Shown: positions 1 to 8,890 of the stretch, piece by piece
Position numbering within the stretch: position 1 is the first letter of the stretch
How the letters are laid out: every line of letters starts with the position of its first letter
DNA from: Bradyrhizobium sp. CCH5-F6
Lineage (GTDB): Bacteria; Pseudomonadota; Alphaproteobacteria; Rhizobiales; Xanthobacteraceae
Direction of reading: 5' to 3'
Length of the DNA: 15,377 nt
Assembly (NCBI RefSeq): GCF_001556045.1
Contig: NZ_LSIC01000175.1
Location: forward strand, 1-15,377
The notes under the pieces: model-generated
Seen by the model: the letters and a program-made list of their open reading frames with translations, nothing else
Told to the model about the DNA's origin: nothing
Databases searched by the model: none
Translations under genes and position numbers: made by a program

Positions 1-402
1 GGCGGTGGCCCAGCCATGGGCGGCGGTAGCTTTGGCGGCGGCGCACGCATGGGCGGCGGCGCAGGCATCGGCGGCGGCCCGGCCATTCAGCGTGGGGGCG
101 GCAATTTCGCGGCTGGCCCGGCGATGCGGCCGGGCGTCGGCACTTCCCCGTCGTTCTCTGGCGGCGTCAACCGCCCAATAGCCGGTGCCGGTTCCTGGCA
201 AGGTCACGGCGGCTCCTACGCCTATTACGGCAGCAGCTATTACGACGATCCCTACTACTACGGCTACTATGACGAGCCGACGGTGGCAGTTGTGCCCGGC
301 GGCGGCGACGACGCGGCCTATTGTGCGCAGCGCTTCAAGTCGTATGACCCGGCTTCAGGCACCTACCTCGGTTATGACGGCCGGCGCCATCCCTGCCCAT
401 AA
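1..402 (+). CDS. BA14K-family glycine/tyrosine-rich protein, 3' part only
   Basis: The reading frame is open from the first base of the window, so the true start and any signal peptide lie upstream. The visible part begins with a long Gly-rich stretch of GGG/GGA units, then a Tyr-rich patch around YYDDPYYYGYYDEP. It ends in a compact domain reading YCAQRFKSYDPASGTYLGYD followed by GRRHPCP. That ending is the hallmark of the BA14K family, named after a 14-kDa immunoreactive Brucella antigen and common as small exported or envelope proteins in Rhizobiales. The two cysteines in YC and HPC are conserved in the family and may pair. The Gly-rich part looks like a flexible low-complexity linker. A perfect hairpin terminator follows within 30 bases. 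The exact role is unknown. The family call is firm from the C-terminal motif; the envelope location is inferred from the family because the N-terminus is missing. Confidence 0.82.
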   Translation, partial: GGGPAMGGGSFGGGARMGGGAGIGGGPAIQRGGGNFAAGPAMRPGVGTSPSFSGGVNRPIAGAGSWQGHGGSYAYYGSSYYDDPYYYGYYDEPTVAVVPGGGDDAAYCAQRFKSYDPASGTYLGYDGRRHPCP

Positions 403-425
403 GCGGATCGACAACGCTTGACGGT

Positions 426-454
426 AAAGGCGCCGCAGCGATGCGGCGCCTTTT
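426..454 (+). terminator. Rho-independent terminator after the BA14K gene
   Basis: A perfect 12-bp stem (426-437 pairs with 442-453) closes a GCGA tetraloop of the GNRA type. The stem is G+C-rich in the middle and ends in AAA/TTT, with a short T run at 451-454. It lies 24 bases after the BA14K stop codon and probably ends that transcript. Confidence 0.85.
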
Positions 455-580
455 GCGGTTGGTGCGCTCTCATCAGTTCATCCGCGTTGAGCGCGCAACT
501 GCGAGGCTCGCTGCAGTCGAGGACACGTTACGGACGCTTATTCACCGCACCGTGCATATCTACCGATATCCAATCCAAAA

Positions 581-608
581 TTGACCCGGCGCACGATTCG
601 CGGATATC
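581..608 (+). promoter_or_regulatory. Possible sigma70-type promoter for the response regulator-kinase operon
   Basis: A TTGACC hexamer at 581-586 is followed, 16 bases later, by GATATC at 603-608. It sits about 40 bases before the ATG at 648 and after the upstream terminator. The -35 is good and the -10 is weak, as is common in high-GC alphaproteobacteria. This is a guess by eye. Confidence 0.35.
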
Positions 609-647
609 ACCAATCACAGTGGGGACTTCGATTTGCTGGGAAGTGTC

Positions 648-1064
648 ATGCCGCGTATTCTCGTGGTTGATGACGATCCGATGGTCGGCGCGACGATCGA
701 GATCCTCCTCCAACGTCAAGGCTTCGACGTCACGTTGGCCGACGGCGGCGAAGCAGGACTGGTTGCGCTGGAATCGCAGGCCTTTGACGTGATGCTGGTC
801 GACATCTTCATGCCTCATATGCGCGGCTTCGAATCCATCCGCGTCTTTCACGAGCGCGCGCCGACGATCCCGCTGATCGCGATGTCCGGCTACGCCTTCG
901 CCTCATCCGCCCCGCCCTCTCCCGACTTCCTTCGGATGGCGCTGGAACTCGGCGCAACGCGCTGCCTGCGCAAGCCGTTCACGCCGGAAGCGCTGCTGAC
1001 CGCGATCCGCGAATGTCTCGCGAGCGCGGGCGCACCTCCGAAGGACAAGAAAGAAGCCCCTTGA
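648..1064 (+). CDS. Receiver-only (CheY-like) response regulator
   Basis: This is a 138-aa single-domain receiver that takes a phosphoryl group from a histidine kinase. The acidic pocket is VVDDDP (D8-D10), the phospho-acceptor is D52 in LVDIFMP, the switch residue is S80 in IAMSGY, and the conserved lysine is K109 in LRKPF. No DNA-binding or enzymatic output domain follows, only a short Lys-rich tail. It may act by protein contact or as a phosphate sink. I chose ATG 648 because GGGAAG lies 4 bases ahead and MPRILVVDDD is a normal receiver beginning; an in-frame TTG at 633 would add only MLGSV. The 3' end overlaps the kinase gene, so the pair is almost certainly co-transcribed, and the kinase is the likely partner. 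Confidence 0.9.
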   Translation: MPRILVVDDDPMVGATIEILLQRQGFDVTLADGGEAGLVALESQAFDVMLVDIFMPHMRGFESIRVFHERAPTIPLIAMSGYAFASSAPPSPDFLRMALELGATRCLRKPFTPEALLTAIRECLASAGAPPKDKKEAP

Positions 1065-3316
1065 TTCCAACGCAGCGCGTCATTCTCGGTGCCGGACTTG
1101 CCATCCTCCTGATCATCACCACGGCTTCGATCGCCCTCGACGTCAAGTCGCGATCCGATGCGGTATGGGTCAATCATACGGTCAAGGTGCAGAAGAAGAT
1201 CTCCGATCTGCGCGTGCTGCTGCGCCGTGCCGAGAGCGCCGCGCGCGGCTTTGAACTCTATCGTACCCCGGGCTTCAGCGATGAATTCCAGGCGGTGCAG
1301 GCCAGGATCGCGCCGGCCCTCGCCGACCTCAAGCGCGACGTGCGCGACAATCCCGATCACGTCGCTTTGCTGGAAGGCACCGAACCGCTGGCGCTGCGCC
1401 GGATCGAGATTGCCGCCACCGCGATGCGCCTGCGCGCCGAGAACGACGAAGCCGGCATTGCCGCGCTCAACGGCAAGGCCGAGGGCCGCGGCCTCATGGA
1501 CACGGTGATGCGCAATCTCGACCGTCTCAGCGCCGAGGAAGAGCGCCTCCTCGCCGAGCGATCCCAGGATTCGCGCCGCACCGGCATCGTGCTGCTCGGT
1601 ATCGACGTCGCCGGCGCCGTGCTGATCCTGCTCCTGGTCGCGCTGGTGATGCGCGAAAGCCGGCGCGCCACGGGTGAGCTCCAGAACTCGCTGGAGCAAA
1701 CACAAGCGGCCAAGGCGGCGCTCGAGGCGGCGGTGGCGGAGCGGACCGAGCACCTCGTCACCGCCCATGACGAGCTGCGCCTGTCGGTCAACGTGCTGCA
1801 AAGCACGTTTCACAGCATGGCGGAGGCGGTGCTGGTCATCGACGACGAAGGCAATGTCCTCCTGTCCAATCCGGCCGCCGAGCGCATGCTGCTGCATCGC
1901 GTCGGCATGAACTTGGGCGATCTGCTTGCGCTGTCCGATGTGTTTCGCGGCGACGGCGTTACGCCTCTCGAGGCCGACGAGCTGCCGTCGACGCGCGTGC
2001 TGCGCGGCGAGCAGTTCGAGGAGCTGGAGATGATCGTCCGCCCGCACAGCGGCAATCCTCCCCGCCATCTCATGATCAGCGGCCGGCCGATGCGGGACGG
2101 GCAAGGCAATATCTCGGGCGCGGTTCTGGTCTATCACGATGCCACCGCCTCGCGCGAGACGGAGCGGCAGCTCTATCAGTCGCAGAAGCTGGATGCGATC
2201 GGCAAGCTGACCGGCGGCGTCGCGCACGACTTCAACAACATGCTGACCGTGATCTCCGGCAACACCGAGACGCTGGTGGAGAGCCTGAAGGGCCAGCCCG
2301 AGCTCCAGCGCACGGCGCGGCTGATCGACGACGCCGCCGAGCGCTGCGCCGAGCTGATCCAGCATCTGCTGGCGTTCGCCCGCCGACAGCCGCTCGAGCC
2401 GCGCAACGTCGACATCAACGCCGCGATATCGGACATCGCGAAGCTCCTGCGCCCCACCCTCGGCGAGCAGATCCAGATCGAGACCGCGCTGGAACTGGGT
2501 CCGATGACGACGCACATCGATCCGTCCCGCCTCACCAACGCCGTCCTCAACATGGCGATCAACGCGCGCGACGCGATGCCGAACGGCGGCAAGCTGCTGC
2601 TGGAGACCCATCGCGTCGTGCTCGATGAAGCCTATGCGCAGGCCAATGCCGACGTGACGCCCGGCCCCTATGTCATGCTCGCGGTCAGCGACACCGGCAC
2701 CGGCATGCCCCCCGACGTCCAGCAGAAGGCGTTCGAGCCCTTCTTCACCACCAAGGAGGTCGGCAAGGGCAGCGGCCTCGGCCTCTCCATGGTCTACGGC
2801 TTCGTCAAGCAATCCGGCGGCCACATCAAGATCTACAGCGAGGAAGGCTACGGCACCACGATCAAGCTCTATTTGCCGCCGGGCGAAGGCATGTCGGACG
2901 CGGACGCGGCCGTCGCACCGCAGGCCAAGGGCGGCGCCGAGACCATCTTCGTGGTCGAGGACGACCCCCTGGTGCGCAGCTTCGTCACGACCCAGCTCCA
3001 GAGTCTCGGCTACAAGACGGTGGCCGCGCCGGACGGCAGAACTGCGCTGGACTTGATCGAGGCCGGCCAGAAGTTCGATCTGCTCTTCACCGATGTCGTC
3101 ATCCCCGGCGGCATGAGCGGCCGCGACCTCGCCGAGGAGGTCGCCAGGCTCCGGCCGGGCCTGAAAGTGCTCTACACCTCCGGCTACACCGACAACGCCA
3201 TCGTCCATCACGGCAAGCTCGATGGAGGCGTGCTGCTGCTGACGAAGCCGTATCGGAGAAACCAGCTCGCCGAGATGATCCGCAAGGCGCTGGGCGGCGG
3301 CGCGGTGGCGAGCTAG
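1013..3316 (+). CDS. Hybrid sensor histidine kinase (CHASE3-PAS-HisKA-HATPase-receiver)
   Basis: This is a 767-aa membrane-bound hybrid kinase. The order is: TM helix at about 23-42; an extracytoplasmic helical region of about 145 residues that looks like CHASE3; second TM helix at about 191-212; a coiled-coil linker with QTQAAKAALEAAVAERTEHL; a PAS domain at about 265-385 (AVLVIDDEGNVLLSNPAAER); HisKA with phospho-histidine H405 in GGVAHDFNNM; a HATPase with N-box NMAINARDAMP, G1 DTGTGMP and G2 GKGSGLGLSM; and a C-terminal receiver with phospho-acceptor D694 (LLFTDVVIP) and lysine K745 (LLTKPY). The HDFNN box places it with the FixL-like HPK4 group. The PAS domain shows no haem or flavin signature I can point to, so the signal is unknown. 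ATG 1013 overlaps the regulator gene by 52 bases. A TTG at 1061 that overlaps its TGA would give a start just before TM1 and is a serious alternative. Confidence 0.92.
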   Translation: MSRERGRTSEGQERSPLIPTQRVILGAGLAILLIITTASIALDVKSRSDAVWVNHTVKVQKKISDLRVLLRRAESAARGFELYRTPGFSDEFQAVQARIAPALADLKRDVRDNPDHVALLEGTEPLALRRIEIAATAMRLRAENDEAGIAALNGKAEGRGLMDTVMRNLDRLSAEEERLLAERSQDSRRTGIVLLGIDVAGAVLILLLVALVMRESRRATGELQNSLEQTQAAKAALEAAVAERTEHLVTAHDELRLSVNVLQSTFHSMAEAVLVIDDEGNVLLSNPAAERMLLHRVGMNLGDLLALSDVFRGDGVTPLEADELPSTRVLRGEQFEELEMIVRPHSGNPPRHLMISGRPMRDGQGNISGAVLVYHDATASRETERQLYQSQKLDAIGKLTGGVAHDFNNMLTVISGNTETLVESLKGQPELQRTARLIDDAAERCAELIQHLLAFARRQPLEPRNVDINAAISDIAKLLRPTLGEQIQIETALELGPMTTHIDPSRLTNAVLNMAINARDAMPNGGKLLLETHRVVLDEAYAQANADVTPGPYVMLAVSDTGTGMPPDVQQKAFEPFFTTKEVGKGSGLGLSMVYGFVKQSGGHIKIYSEEGYGTTIKLYLPPGEGMSDADAAVAPQAKGGAETIFVVEDDPLVRSFVTTQLQSLGYKTVAAPDGRTALDLIEAGQKFDLLFTDVVIPGGMSGRDLAEEVARLRPGLKVLYTSGYTDNAIVHHGKLDGGVLLLTKPYRRNQLAEMIRKALGGGAVAS

Positions 3317-4209
3317 CGCGTCGCCAGCGCCACTGCGGCCAGCGTGAAGATCAGCCCGGCGATCTGCGCTGCCCCGAGCGGCTCACCCAGTGCGACCGCC
3401 GAGGCCACGACACCGATGACCGGCACCGCCATGGTGCCGATCGCGGCGACCGAGGCCGGCAGGCGCGCCAGCGCTGCGAACCAGCTGACATAGGCGATGC
3501 AGAACTGCCCGACGACCGAATAGACCAGGAGCCACCAGCCGAGCGGCGTCACCTTCGATAGATCTGTGGTCTCGATGAGGAGACCGACGATCGAGATCGG
3601 CAGGCAGCCGATCCCGATCTGCCAGGCCGCAGCCGTGAGCGGCGGCAGCTGGATCGGGTACTTCTTCGAGAGCACCGTGCCGAGGGCGAAACCGAACGCG
3701 CCGACGAGCACCATGATGATTCCAGGCGCTTTCTCCGCGCTGGCGGCAATGCCGTTGCCGCCCATGATCGAGCCGAGCCCCGCGAAGGCCATCACCAGCC
3801 CCAGCGTCCGCAGCACGGTCGGCCGCTCGCCCAGCACCGGCCAGGCGATGATCGAGGCCCACACCGGCATGGTGTAGGCGATCAGCGCCGCCTCGCTCGC
3901 CGGCAGCCAGAGCAGCGCCAGCCCCATCAGCACCATCCAGCCGGTGACGTTGAGCAGGGCGGCGATCAGCAGGCGCGGCCAGATCGGGCCCTCCACGCGC
4001 AGGCTTTGCCGGCGCATGACCGCGAGCAGCGCCAGCAGCACCGCCCCGAGCACGCCGGTCACCCCGCGCAGGGTCAGCGGCGGCAGCTCGGCGAGCAGGA
4101 ATTTCGTCACCGGCCAGTTGAAGCCCCAGCCGATCGAGGTGATCGCGAGGAACATCAGGCCGGCCGGGGCGATGCGCGCTCGCGCATCCCGGCGGGTCGA
4201 ATCATGCAT
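3313..4209 (-). CDS. EamA/DMT-superfamily inner-membrane transporter
   Basis: This 298-aa, very hydrophobic protein has two repeated halves of about five helices each, the usual size and plan of EamA (RhaT/YdcZ-like) metabolite exporters. The first half has the typical opening LMFLAITSIGWGFNWPVTKF and the stretch PLTLRGVTG. The second half starts near GIIMVLVGAFGFALGTVLSKK and ends with VIGVVASAVALGEPLGAAQIAG, whose LGE-P motif is standard before the last helix. Family members export amino acids or other small metabolites; the substrate cannot be read from sequence. The Shine-Dalgarno ahead of ATG 4209 is weak, so the start is less certain than the family. It converges on the kinase gene, and the two stop codons share the palindrome CTAG at 3313-3316. 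No terminator lies between them. Confidence 0.88.
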   Translation of the reverse strand: MHDSTRRDARARIAPAGLMFLAITSIGWGFNWPVTKFLLAELPPLTLRGVTGVLGAVLLALLAVMRRQSLRVEGPIWPRLLIAALLNVTGWMVLMGLALLWLPASEAALIAYTMPVWASIIAWPVLGERPTVLRTLGLVMAFAGLGSIMGGNGIAASAEKAPGIIMVLVGAFGFALGTVLSKKYPIQLPPLTAAAWQIGIGCLPISIVGLLIETTDLSKVTPLGWWLLVYSVVGQFCIAYVSWFAALARLPASVAAIGTMAVPVIGVVASAVALGEPLGAAQIAGLIFTLAAVALATR

Positions 4210-4483
4210 GTGGGCAGTCCGGCAAAATCTAGCGGTCAGCTTGGCCCGGATTCGCAGGCCGAACCACCGTCCCGGCGGGCATGCCTGCCCCCACCTACCG
4301 TAGGGCTACGTGAGTCCCGCTGGCGCAATCCCGCTCCGGAAAAATATACCTGCCCTGTGAACAGCGGGATGAAGCCTCCGCATCAACACCGGATGCGAAT
4401 TTTTTCGGTTGGGAATCCCTGAGGACTCACTGATACTTGGCTCCACAACAGGCGCGGCGAAGACCCCTGTTATCCCCCACAAT

Positions 4484-4530
4484 CCACCATATTTAGTATT
4501 TGATTCAGGAACTCGCACTAGTTCTTGACG
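4484..4530 (+). promoter_or_regulatory. Pair of NrdR-box-like operators upstream of nrdJ
   Basis: Box 1 (4484-4499, CCACCATATTTAGTAT) matches the NrdR consensus ACACWATATATWGTGT at 12 of 16 positions. Box 2 (4515-4530, GCACTAGTTCTTGACG) matches only 9 of 16 but keeps the core CWA....TWG. The boxes begin exactly 31 bases apart, about three helical turns, which is the spacing known for NrdR box pairs. Box 1 is an A+T-rich island in G+C-rich sequence. NrdR is a zinc and ATP-cone repressor of ribonucleotide reductase genes. Box 2 covers the -35 hexamer of the promoter called below, which fits repression by steric block. The sites are inferred from consensus and spacing. Confidence 0.62.
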
Positions 4531-4553
4531 GGCGCAACGGAGAGTCCTAGCTT
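4525..4553 (+). promoter_or_regulatory. Probable nrdJ promoter overlapping NrdR box 2
   Basis: TTGACG at 4525-4530 is a strong -35. Seventeen bases later TAGCTT at 4548-4553 could serve as the -10, which is weak. Transcription would begin near 4560 and give a leader of roughly 410 nt. The overlap of the -35 with NrdR box 2 supports both calls. Confidence 0.5.
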
Positions 4554-4559
4554 TCGGAC

Positions 4560-4971
4560 CGTTCGGCGCGAGTGAGTTTGCGTCCCGCCGGCACTCCCCC
4601 AAAGGGTCTCGCAAATCGGCACTCCGCCCAGCCAGTCAAAGGCAGCGGATGAGGGCGTGTCTGCCCTCGGATAGCGGACTTTTCGGGCGCCAGAACGGGC
4701 CGGCAACAGGCTCGGATGGCATCGGTAGACGTTGTGACAGTGGGGCGTTGAACGCATGTCGGGCCCATCCCCTTGGGGGCGGATGCAGCAGGACATGCCG
4801 GCCGACGATCGATGCACGCATCGACATCGCGCCGGGAGAACAAGGGCCGGATCCACCGGCTGAACTGCGACCCCGAGGCCGAAAGGCCGAAAGGACTCGC
4901 GAAACGAAATGACGACCCGGCACGCCCTTCAGCGGGGGGCGGGACCGGTCAAAATAAGGACGGGGCAAGAC
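4560..4971 (+). other. Long, hairpin-rich nrdJ leader, possible cis-regulatory RNA
   Basis: Several hairpins can be drawn by hand. They are a 6-bp stem at 4651-4668; a nested pair with outer stem 4754-4760/4792-4798 and inner stem 4766-4770/4781-4785; a hairpin at 4810-4823; a 5-bp stem at 4846-4860; and GGCC-GAAA-GGCC at 4877-4888 with a GNRA loop. The last is followed by a second copy of GGCCGAAA. The conserved B12 box and GCCACTG element of cobalamin riboswitches are not visible. I recall a structured RNA motif named after nrdJ in published comparative screens, but cannot tell whether this leader matches it. The leader length depends on the promoter call. Confidence 0.4.
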
Positions 4972-7900
4972 ATGCGGATTGAGCGGCGCCACACCACTGC
5001 GGGACAGTCACCTTATGCCGGAATCGAATTCCGGCTGACCACGTCGGAGATTCGCAATCCCGACGGCTCGGTCGTGTTCAAGCTGGACAATGTCGAGGTC
5101 CCGACCGAATGGTCGCAGGTCGCCTCCGACGTGCTGGCCCAGAAATATTTCCGCAAGGCCGGCGTTGCCGCGCGCCTGAAGAAGGTCGAGGAGGAATCCG
5201 TCCCCTCCTTCCTGTGGCGCTCCGTGCCCGACACCGATGCCCTCGCCGCGCTGCCCGAGAAGGAGCGCTATGTCAGCGAGCTCTCGGCCAAGCAGGTGTT
5301 CGACCGCCTCGCCGGCTGCTGGACCTATTGGGGCTGGAAGGGCAAGTATTTCACGACCGACGAGGACGCCCAGTCCTTCTACGACGAACTCCGCTACATG
5401 CTCGCCATGCAGATGGTCGCGCCGAACTCGCCGCAATGGTTCAACACCGGCCTGCACTGGGCCTATGGCATCGACGGTCCCGGCCAGGGCCACTATTACG
5501 TCGATCCCTTCACCGGCAAGCTGACCAAGTCCAAGTCGGCCTATGAGCATCCGCAGCCGCACGCCTGCTTCATCCAGGGCGTCGGCGACGACCTCGTCAA
5601 CGAGGGCGGCATCATGGACCTCTGGGTCCGCGAGGCCCGCCTGTTCAAATACGGCTCCGGCACCGGCTCCAACTTCTCGCGCCTGCGCGGCGAAGGCGAG
5701 AAGCTCTCCGGCGGCGGCCGCTCGAGCGGCCTGATGAGCTTCCTCAAGATCGGCGACCGCGCCGCGGGCGCCATCAAGAGCGGCGGCACCACGCGCCGCG
5801 CGGCCAAGATGGTCGTGGTCGACGTCGATCACCCCGACATCGAGACCTATATCGACTGGAAGGTGAAGGAGGAGCAGAAGGTCGCCGCCCTCGTCACGGG
5901 ATCCAAGATCAACCAGAAGCACCTCAAGGCGGTGCTGAAGGCCTGCGTGAACTGCGAAGGCTCGGGCGACGATTGCTTCGACCCCGAGAAGAACCCGGCG
6001 CTGCGCCGCGAGATCAAGCTCGCGCGCCGCAGCCTCGTGCCCGACAATTACATCAAGCGCGTCATCCAGTTCGCCAAGCAGGGCTACAAGGACATCCAGT
6101 TCGACACCTACGACACCGACTGGGATAGCGAAGCCTACCTCACCGTCTCCGGCCAGAACTCCAACAACTCGGTCTCGCTGCGGGACGATTTCCTGCGCGC
6201 GGTCGAGACCGACGGCGACTGGAATCTCACCGCCCGCACCTCGAAGAAGGTGACGAAGACGCTGAAGGCGCGCGACCTCTGGGAAAAGATCGGCTACGCC
6301 GCCTGGGCCTCGGCCGACCCCGGCCTGCACTTCAACACCACGATGAACGACTGGCACACCTGCAAGGCGTCCGGCGACATCCGCGCCTCCAATCCGTGCT
6401 CGGAATACATGTTCCTGGACGACACGGCCTGCAACCTCGCCTCGGCCAATTTGCTGACGCTCTACAACACGGAGACCAAGCGCTTCGACGTCGACGGCTA
6501 TGAGCATCTCTGCCGCTTGTGGACGCTCGTGCTCGAAATCTCCGTGATGATGGCGCAGTTCCCGTCCAAGGCGATCGCCGAGCTCTCCTACGAGTTCCGC
6601 ACGCTCGGCCTCGGCTACGCCAATATCGGCGGCCTCTTGATGACCATGGGCCTGCCCTATGACAGCAAGGAAGGCCGCGCGCTCTGCGGCGCCCTCACCG
6701 CGGTCATGACCGGCATCACCTACAAGACCTCGGCGGAGATCGCCTCCGAGCTCGGCACCTTCCCCGGCTACAAGAAGAACGCCGCGCACATGCTGCGCGT
6801 CATCCGCAACCACCGCCGCGCCGCCCACGGCCAGTCCAACGGCTACGAGGCGCTCAGCGTCAACCCGGTGCCGCTCGACCTCGTCTCCTGCCCGCAGCCC
6901 GACCTCGTCAGCCATGCCCAGGCGGCCTGGGATGCGGCGCTCGAGCTCGGCGAGAAGCACGGCTATCGCAACGCCCAGACCACCGTCATCGCGCCGACCG
7001 GCACGATCGGCCTCGTCATGGATTGCGACACCACCGGCATCGAGCCCGACTTCGCCCTGGTGAAGTTCAAGAAGCTCGCCGGCGGCGGCTACTTCAAGAT
7101 CATCAACCGCGCGGTCCCCGCGGCGCTGCGCGCGCTCGGCTATCGCGAAGCTGAGATCGCGGAGATCGAAGCCTACGCCGTCGGCCATGGCTCGCTCTCC
7201 AACGCGCCTGCCATCAACGCCTCGACCCTGAAGGCGAAGGGCTTCACCGATGAGGCCATCGCCAAGGTCGAGAAGGCCCTGCCGACCGCCTTCGACATCA
7301 AGTTCGCCTTCAACAAGTGGACTTTCGGCGAGGACTTCATCCGCGACCAGCTCGGCATCGGCGCCGAGGCGATCGCGGCCCCCGGCTTCGACCTGCTCCA
7401 GGCCATCGGCTTCACCAAGCGCGAGATCGAGGCGGCCAACGTCCACATCTGCGGCGCGATGACGGTGGAAGGTGCCCCGCACCTCAAGGCCGAGCACTAT
7501 CCGGTGTTCGACTGCGCCAATCCCTGCGGCAAGATCGGCAAGCGCTACCTGTCGGTCGAGAGCCACATCCGCATGATGGCGGCGGCGCAGCCCTTCATCT
7601 CGGGTGCGATCTCCAAGACCATCAACATGCCGAACGACGCCACGGTGGAGGACTGCAAGTCGGCCTACATGCTGTCGTGGAAGCTGGCATTGAAGGCCAA
7701 CGCGCTCTATCGCGACGGCTCAAAACTCTCCCAGCCGCTCAACTCGCAGCTCATCAGCGACGATGAGGACGAGGACGATGCGGTCGAGACCCTCTACGAG
7801 AAGCCGATGGCGGCGCGCACCGCCCAGGTCTCGGAGAAGATCGTCGAGAAGCTGGTCGAGCGCATCATCGTGATGCGCGAGCGCGAGAAGATGCCGGATC

Positions 7901-8742
7901 GCCGCAAGGGCTACACCCAGAAGGCGGTCGTCGGCGGCCACAAGGTCTATCTCCGAACCGGCGAGTATGACGACGGCCGTCTCGGCGAGATCTTCATCGA
8001 CATGCACAAGGAAGGCGCGGCGCTCCGCTCCTTCATCAACAACTTCGCCATCGCGGTGTCGCTCGGCCTGCAATACGGTGTGCCGCTCGACGAATATGTC
8101 GACGCCTTCACCTTCACCCGCTTCGAGCCGGCGGGCCCCGTGCAGGGCAACGACAGCATCAAGTACGCGACCTCGATCCTCGACTACGTCTTCCGCGAGC
8201 TCGCGGTGAGCTACATGTCGCGCTTCGACCTCGCCCATGTCGATCCCAACGAGACCGGCTTCGACGCGCTCGGCAAGGGCGTCGAGGAAGGCAAGGAGCC
8301 GGACGAGGACGGCGGCCACCACGCCACCCGCCTGGTCTCGCGCGGCCTCACCCGCTCCCGCACCGACAACCTGGTCGTGATGCGCGGCGGCTCGACCGCG
8401 GTCAGCCAGGGCAACGACAGCGCGCCCTCAGGCGGCAGCAAGGTCACGGCGATGGCCTCGCACGGCGCGACCGCCCGCCTCAGTGACGCCCTCGAAGGCG
8501 CCGTCGCCCTGAAGCAGGAAGTCCAGCACGACCTCTCCCCCACGGAGAAGCTCGAAGCCCTGCAATGGAGCAAGGCCGGCAGCGCCGCAACCGCAGCCCC
8601 CAGCAAGGCCGAGCGCCGCGCCGAAGCCAAGGCCAAGGGCTATGAGGGCGAGATGTGCTCGGAGTGCGGCAACTTCACGCTGGTGCGGAATGGCACCTGC
8701 ATGAAGTGCGATACTTGTGGCAGCACGACTGGGTGTTCGTGA
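4972..8742 (+). CDS. nrdJ: Vitamin B12-dependent (class II) ribonucleotide reductase
   Basis: This 1256-aa enzyme reduces ribonucleotides to deoxyribonucleotides, using adenosylcobalamin to make the thiyl radical, so it needs neither oxygen nor a second subunit. The catalytic N-C-E set is N474, C476 and E478 in NPCSEYMF. The reducing pair is C199 (HACFIQGV) and C487 ([10 protein letters not shown]). The Gly-rich loop [14 protein letters not shown] is present. The C-terminus carries a cysteine cluster, CSEC (1229-1232) then CMKCDTC and a last Cys at 1255, which probably relays electrons from thioredoxin to the active site and may bind zinc. The length fits the long rhizobial form, far larger than the ~800-aa enzymes of other bacteria. 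I chose ATG 4972 (MRIERRHTT) because it follows AAGGACGGGGCAAGAC and matches the family beginning; an in-frame ATG at 4909 has a poorer context. Two NrdR-like boxes lie upstream and a terminator follows. Confidence 0.97.
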   Translation: MRIERRHTTAGQSPYAGIEFRLTTSEIRNPDGSVVFKLDNVEVPTEWSQVASDVLAQKYFRKAGVAARLKKVEEESVPSFLWRSVPDTDALAALPEKERYVSELSAKQVFDRLAGCWTYWGWKGKYFTTDEDAQSFYDELRYMLAMQMVAPNSPQWFNTGLHWAYGIDGPGQGHYYVDPFTGKLTKSKSAYEHPQPHACFIQGVGDDLVNEGGIMDLWVREARLFKYGSGTGSNFSRLRGEGEKLSGGGRSSGLMSFLKIGDRAAGAIKSGGTTRRAAKMVVVDVDHPDIETYIDWKVKEEQKVAALVTGSKINQKHLKAVLKACVNCEGSGDDCFDPEKNPALRREIKLARRSLVPDNYIKRVIQFAKQGYKDIQFDTYDTDWDSEAYLTVSGQNSNNSVSLRDDFLRAVETDGDWNLTARTSKKVTKTLKARDLWEKIGYAAWASADPGLHFNTTMNDWHTCKASGDIRASNPCSEYMFLDDTACNLASANLLTLYNTETKRFDVDGYEHLCRLWTLVLEISVMMAQFPSKAIAELSYEFRTLGLGYANIGGLLMTMGLPYDSKEGRALCGALTAVMTGITYKTSAEIASELGTFPGYKKNAAHMLRVIRNHRRAAHGQSNGYEALSVNPVPLDLVSCPQPDLVSHAQAAWDAALELGEKHGYRNAQTTVIAPTGTIGLVMDCDTTGIEPDFALVKFKKLAGGGYFKIINRAVPAALRALGYREAEIAEIEAYAVGHGSLSNAPAINASTLKAKGFTDEAIAKVEKALPTAFDIKFAFNKWTFGEDFIRDQLGIGAEAIAAPGFDLLQAIGFTKREIEAANVHICGAMTVEGAPHLKAEHYPVFDCANPCGKIGKRYLSVESHIRMMAAAQPFISGAISKTINMPNDATVEDCKSAYMLSWKLALKANALYRDGSKLSQPLNSQLISDDEDEDDAVETLYEKPMAARTAQVSEKIVEKLVERIIVMREREKMPDRRKGYTQKAVVGGHKVYLRTGEYDDGRLGEIFIDMHKEGAALRSFINNFAIAVSLGLQYGVPLDEYVDAFTFTRFEPAGPVQGNDSIKYATSILDYVFRELAVSYMSRFDLAHVDPNETGFDALGKGVEEGKEPDEDGGHHATRLVSRGLTRSRTDNLVVMRGGSTAVSQGNDSAPSGGSKVTAMASHGATARLSDALEGAVALKQEVQHDLSPTEKLEALQWSKAGSAATAAPSKAERRAEAKAKGYEGEMCSECGNFTLVRNGTCMKCDTCGSTTGCS

Positions 8743-8791
8743 GGGGTAACGCGATCAATATCCTGCCCGGGCTTGCACACTGGGCAAATGC

Positions 8792-8816
8792 AAGGGCGGC
8801 CGAGAGGCCGCCCTTT
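8792..8816 (+). terminator. Rho-independent terminator after nrdJ
   Basis: A perfect 10-bp stem (8792-8801 with 8806-8815) closes a GAGA tetraloop (GNRA type) and ends in a short T run. It lies 50 bases after the nrdJ stop and separates nrdJ from the A+T-richer block that follows. Confidence 0.85.
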
Positions 8817-8890
8817 CGTTAGTTGTCCACTTGCGCCTCTGCGCGCTTTGCGCGAATATCTGTAATGTATTTGAGGGCTTGGGGAGCCAA

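Larger units (their letters stand above)
4210..4971. other. 762-bp gene-free region between the EamA transporter and nrdJ
   Basis: No convincing gene lies here on either strand. The part at 4210-4483 would carry the promoter of the leftward transporter gene, but I cannot point to convincing -35/-10 boxes. The part at 4484-4553 carries the two NrdR-like boxes and a rightward promoter. The part from about 4560 to 4971 looks like a long structured leader of nrdJ. A short open frame at 4649-4912 lacks a good ribosome site and any recognisable domain, so it was not annotated. Confidence 0.6.

Noticed and set aside
890..3211. Very long open frame (773 codons) on the minus strand across the kinase gene
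   Set aside because: It mirrors the codon pattern of a high-GC gene with clear kinase domains on the plus strand. Its product is low-complexity (Arg, His, Asp, Ala) without any recognisable domain.
4649..4912. 87-aa open frame in the nrdJ leader whose stop overlaps an ATGA at 4909
   Set aside because: No good ribosome site, no domain, and arginine/proline-rich composition as expected from random G+C-rich sequence; the true nrdJ start is better placed at 4972.
4560..4971. Cobalamin riboswitch in the nrdJ leader
   Set aside because: The B12 box and the conserved GCCACTG element could not be found, so a riboswitch of this class is not claimed. A covariance-model search would settle it.
5008..7566. 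Very long open frame (852 codons) on the minus strand across nrdJ
   Set aside because: Antisense shadow of a G+C-rich gene with full NrdJ motifs on the plus strand; the product has a skewed composition and no motif.
8743..8890. tRNA or attachment site at the left edge of the A+T-rich block
   Set aside because: No cloverleaf or direct repeat was found at 8743-8890 or at 12282-12566, and no integrase gene is in the window.
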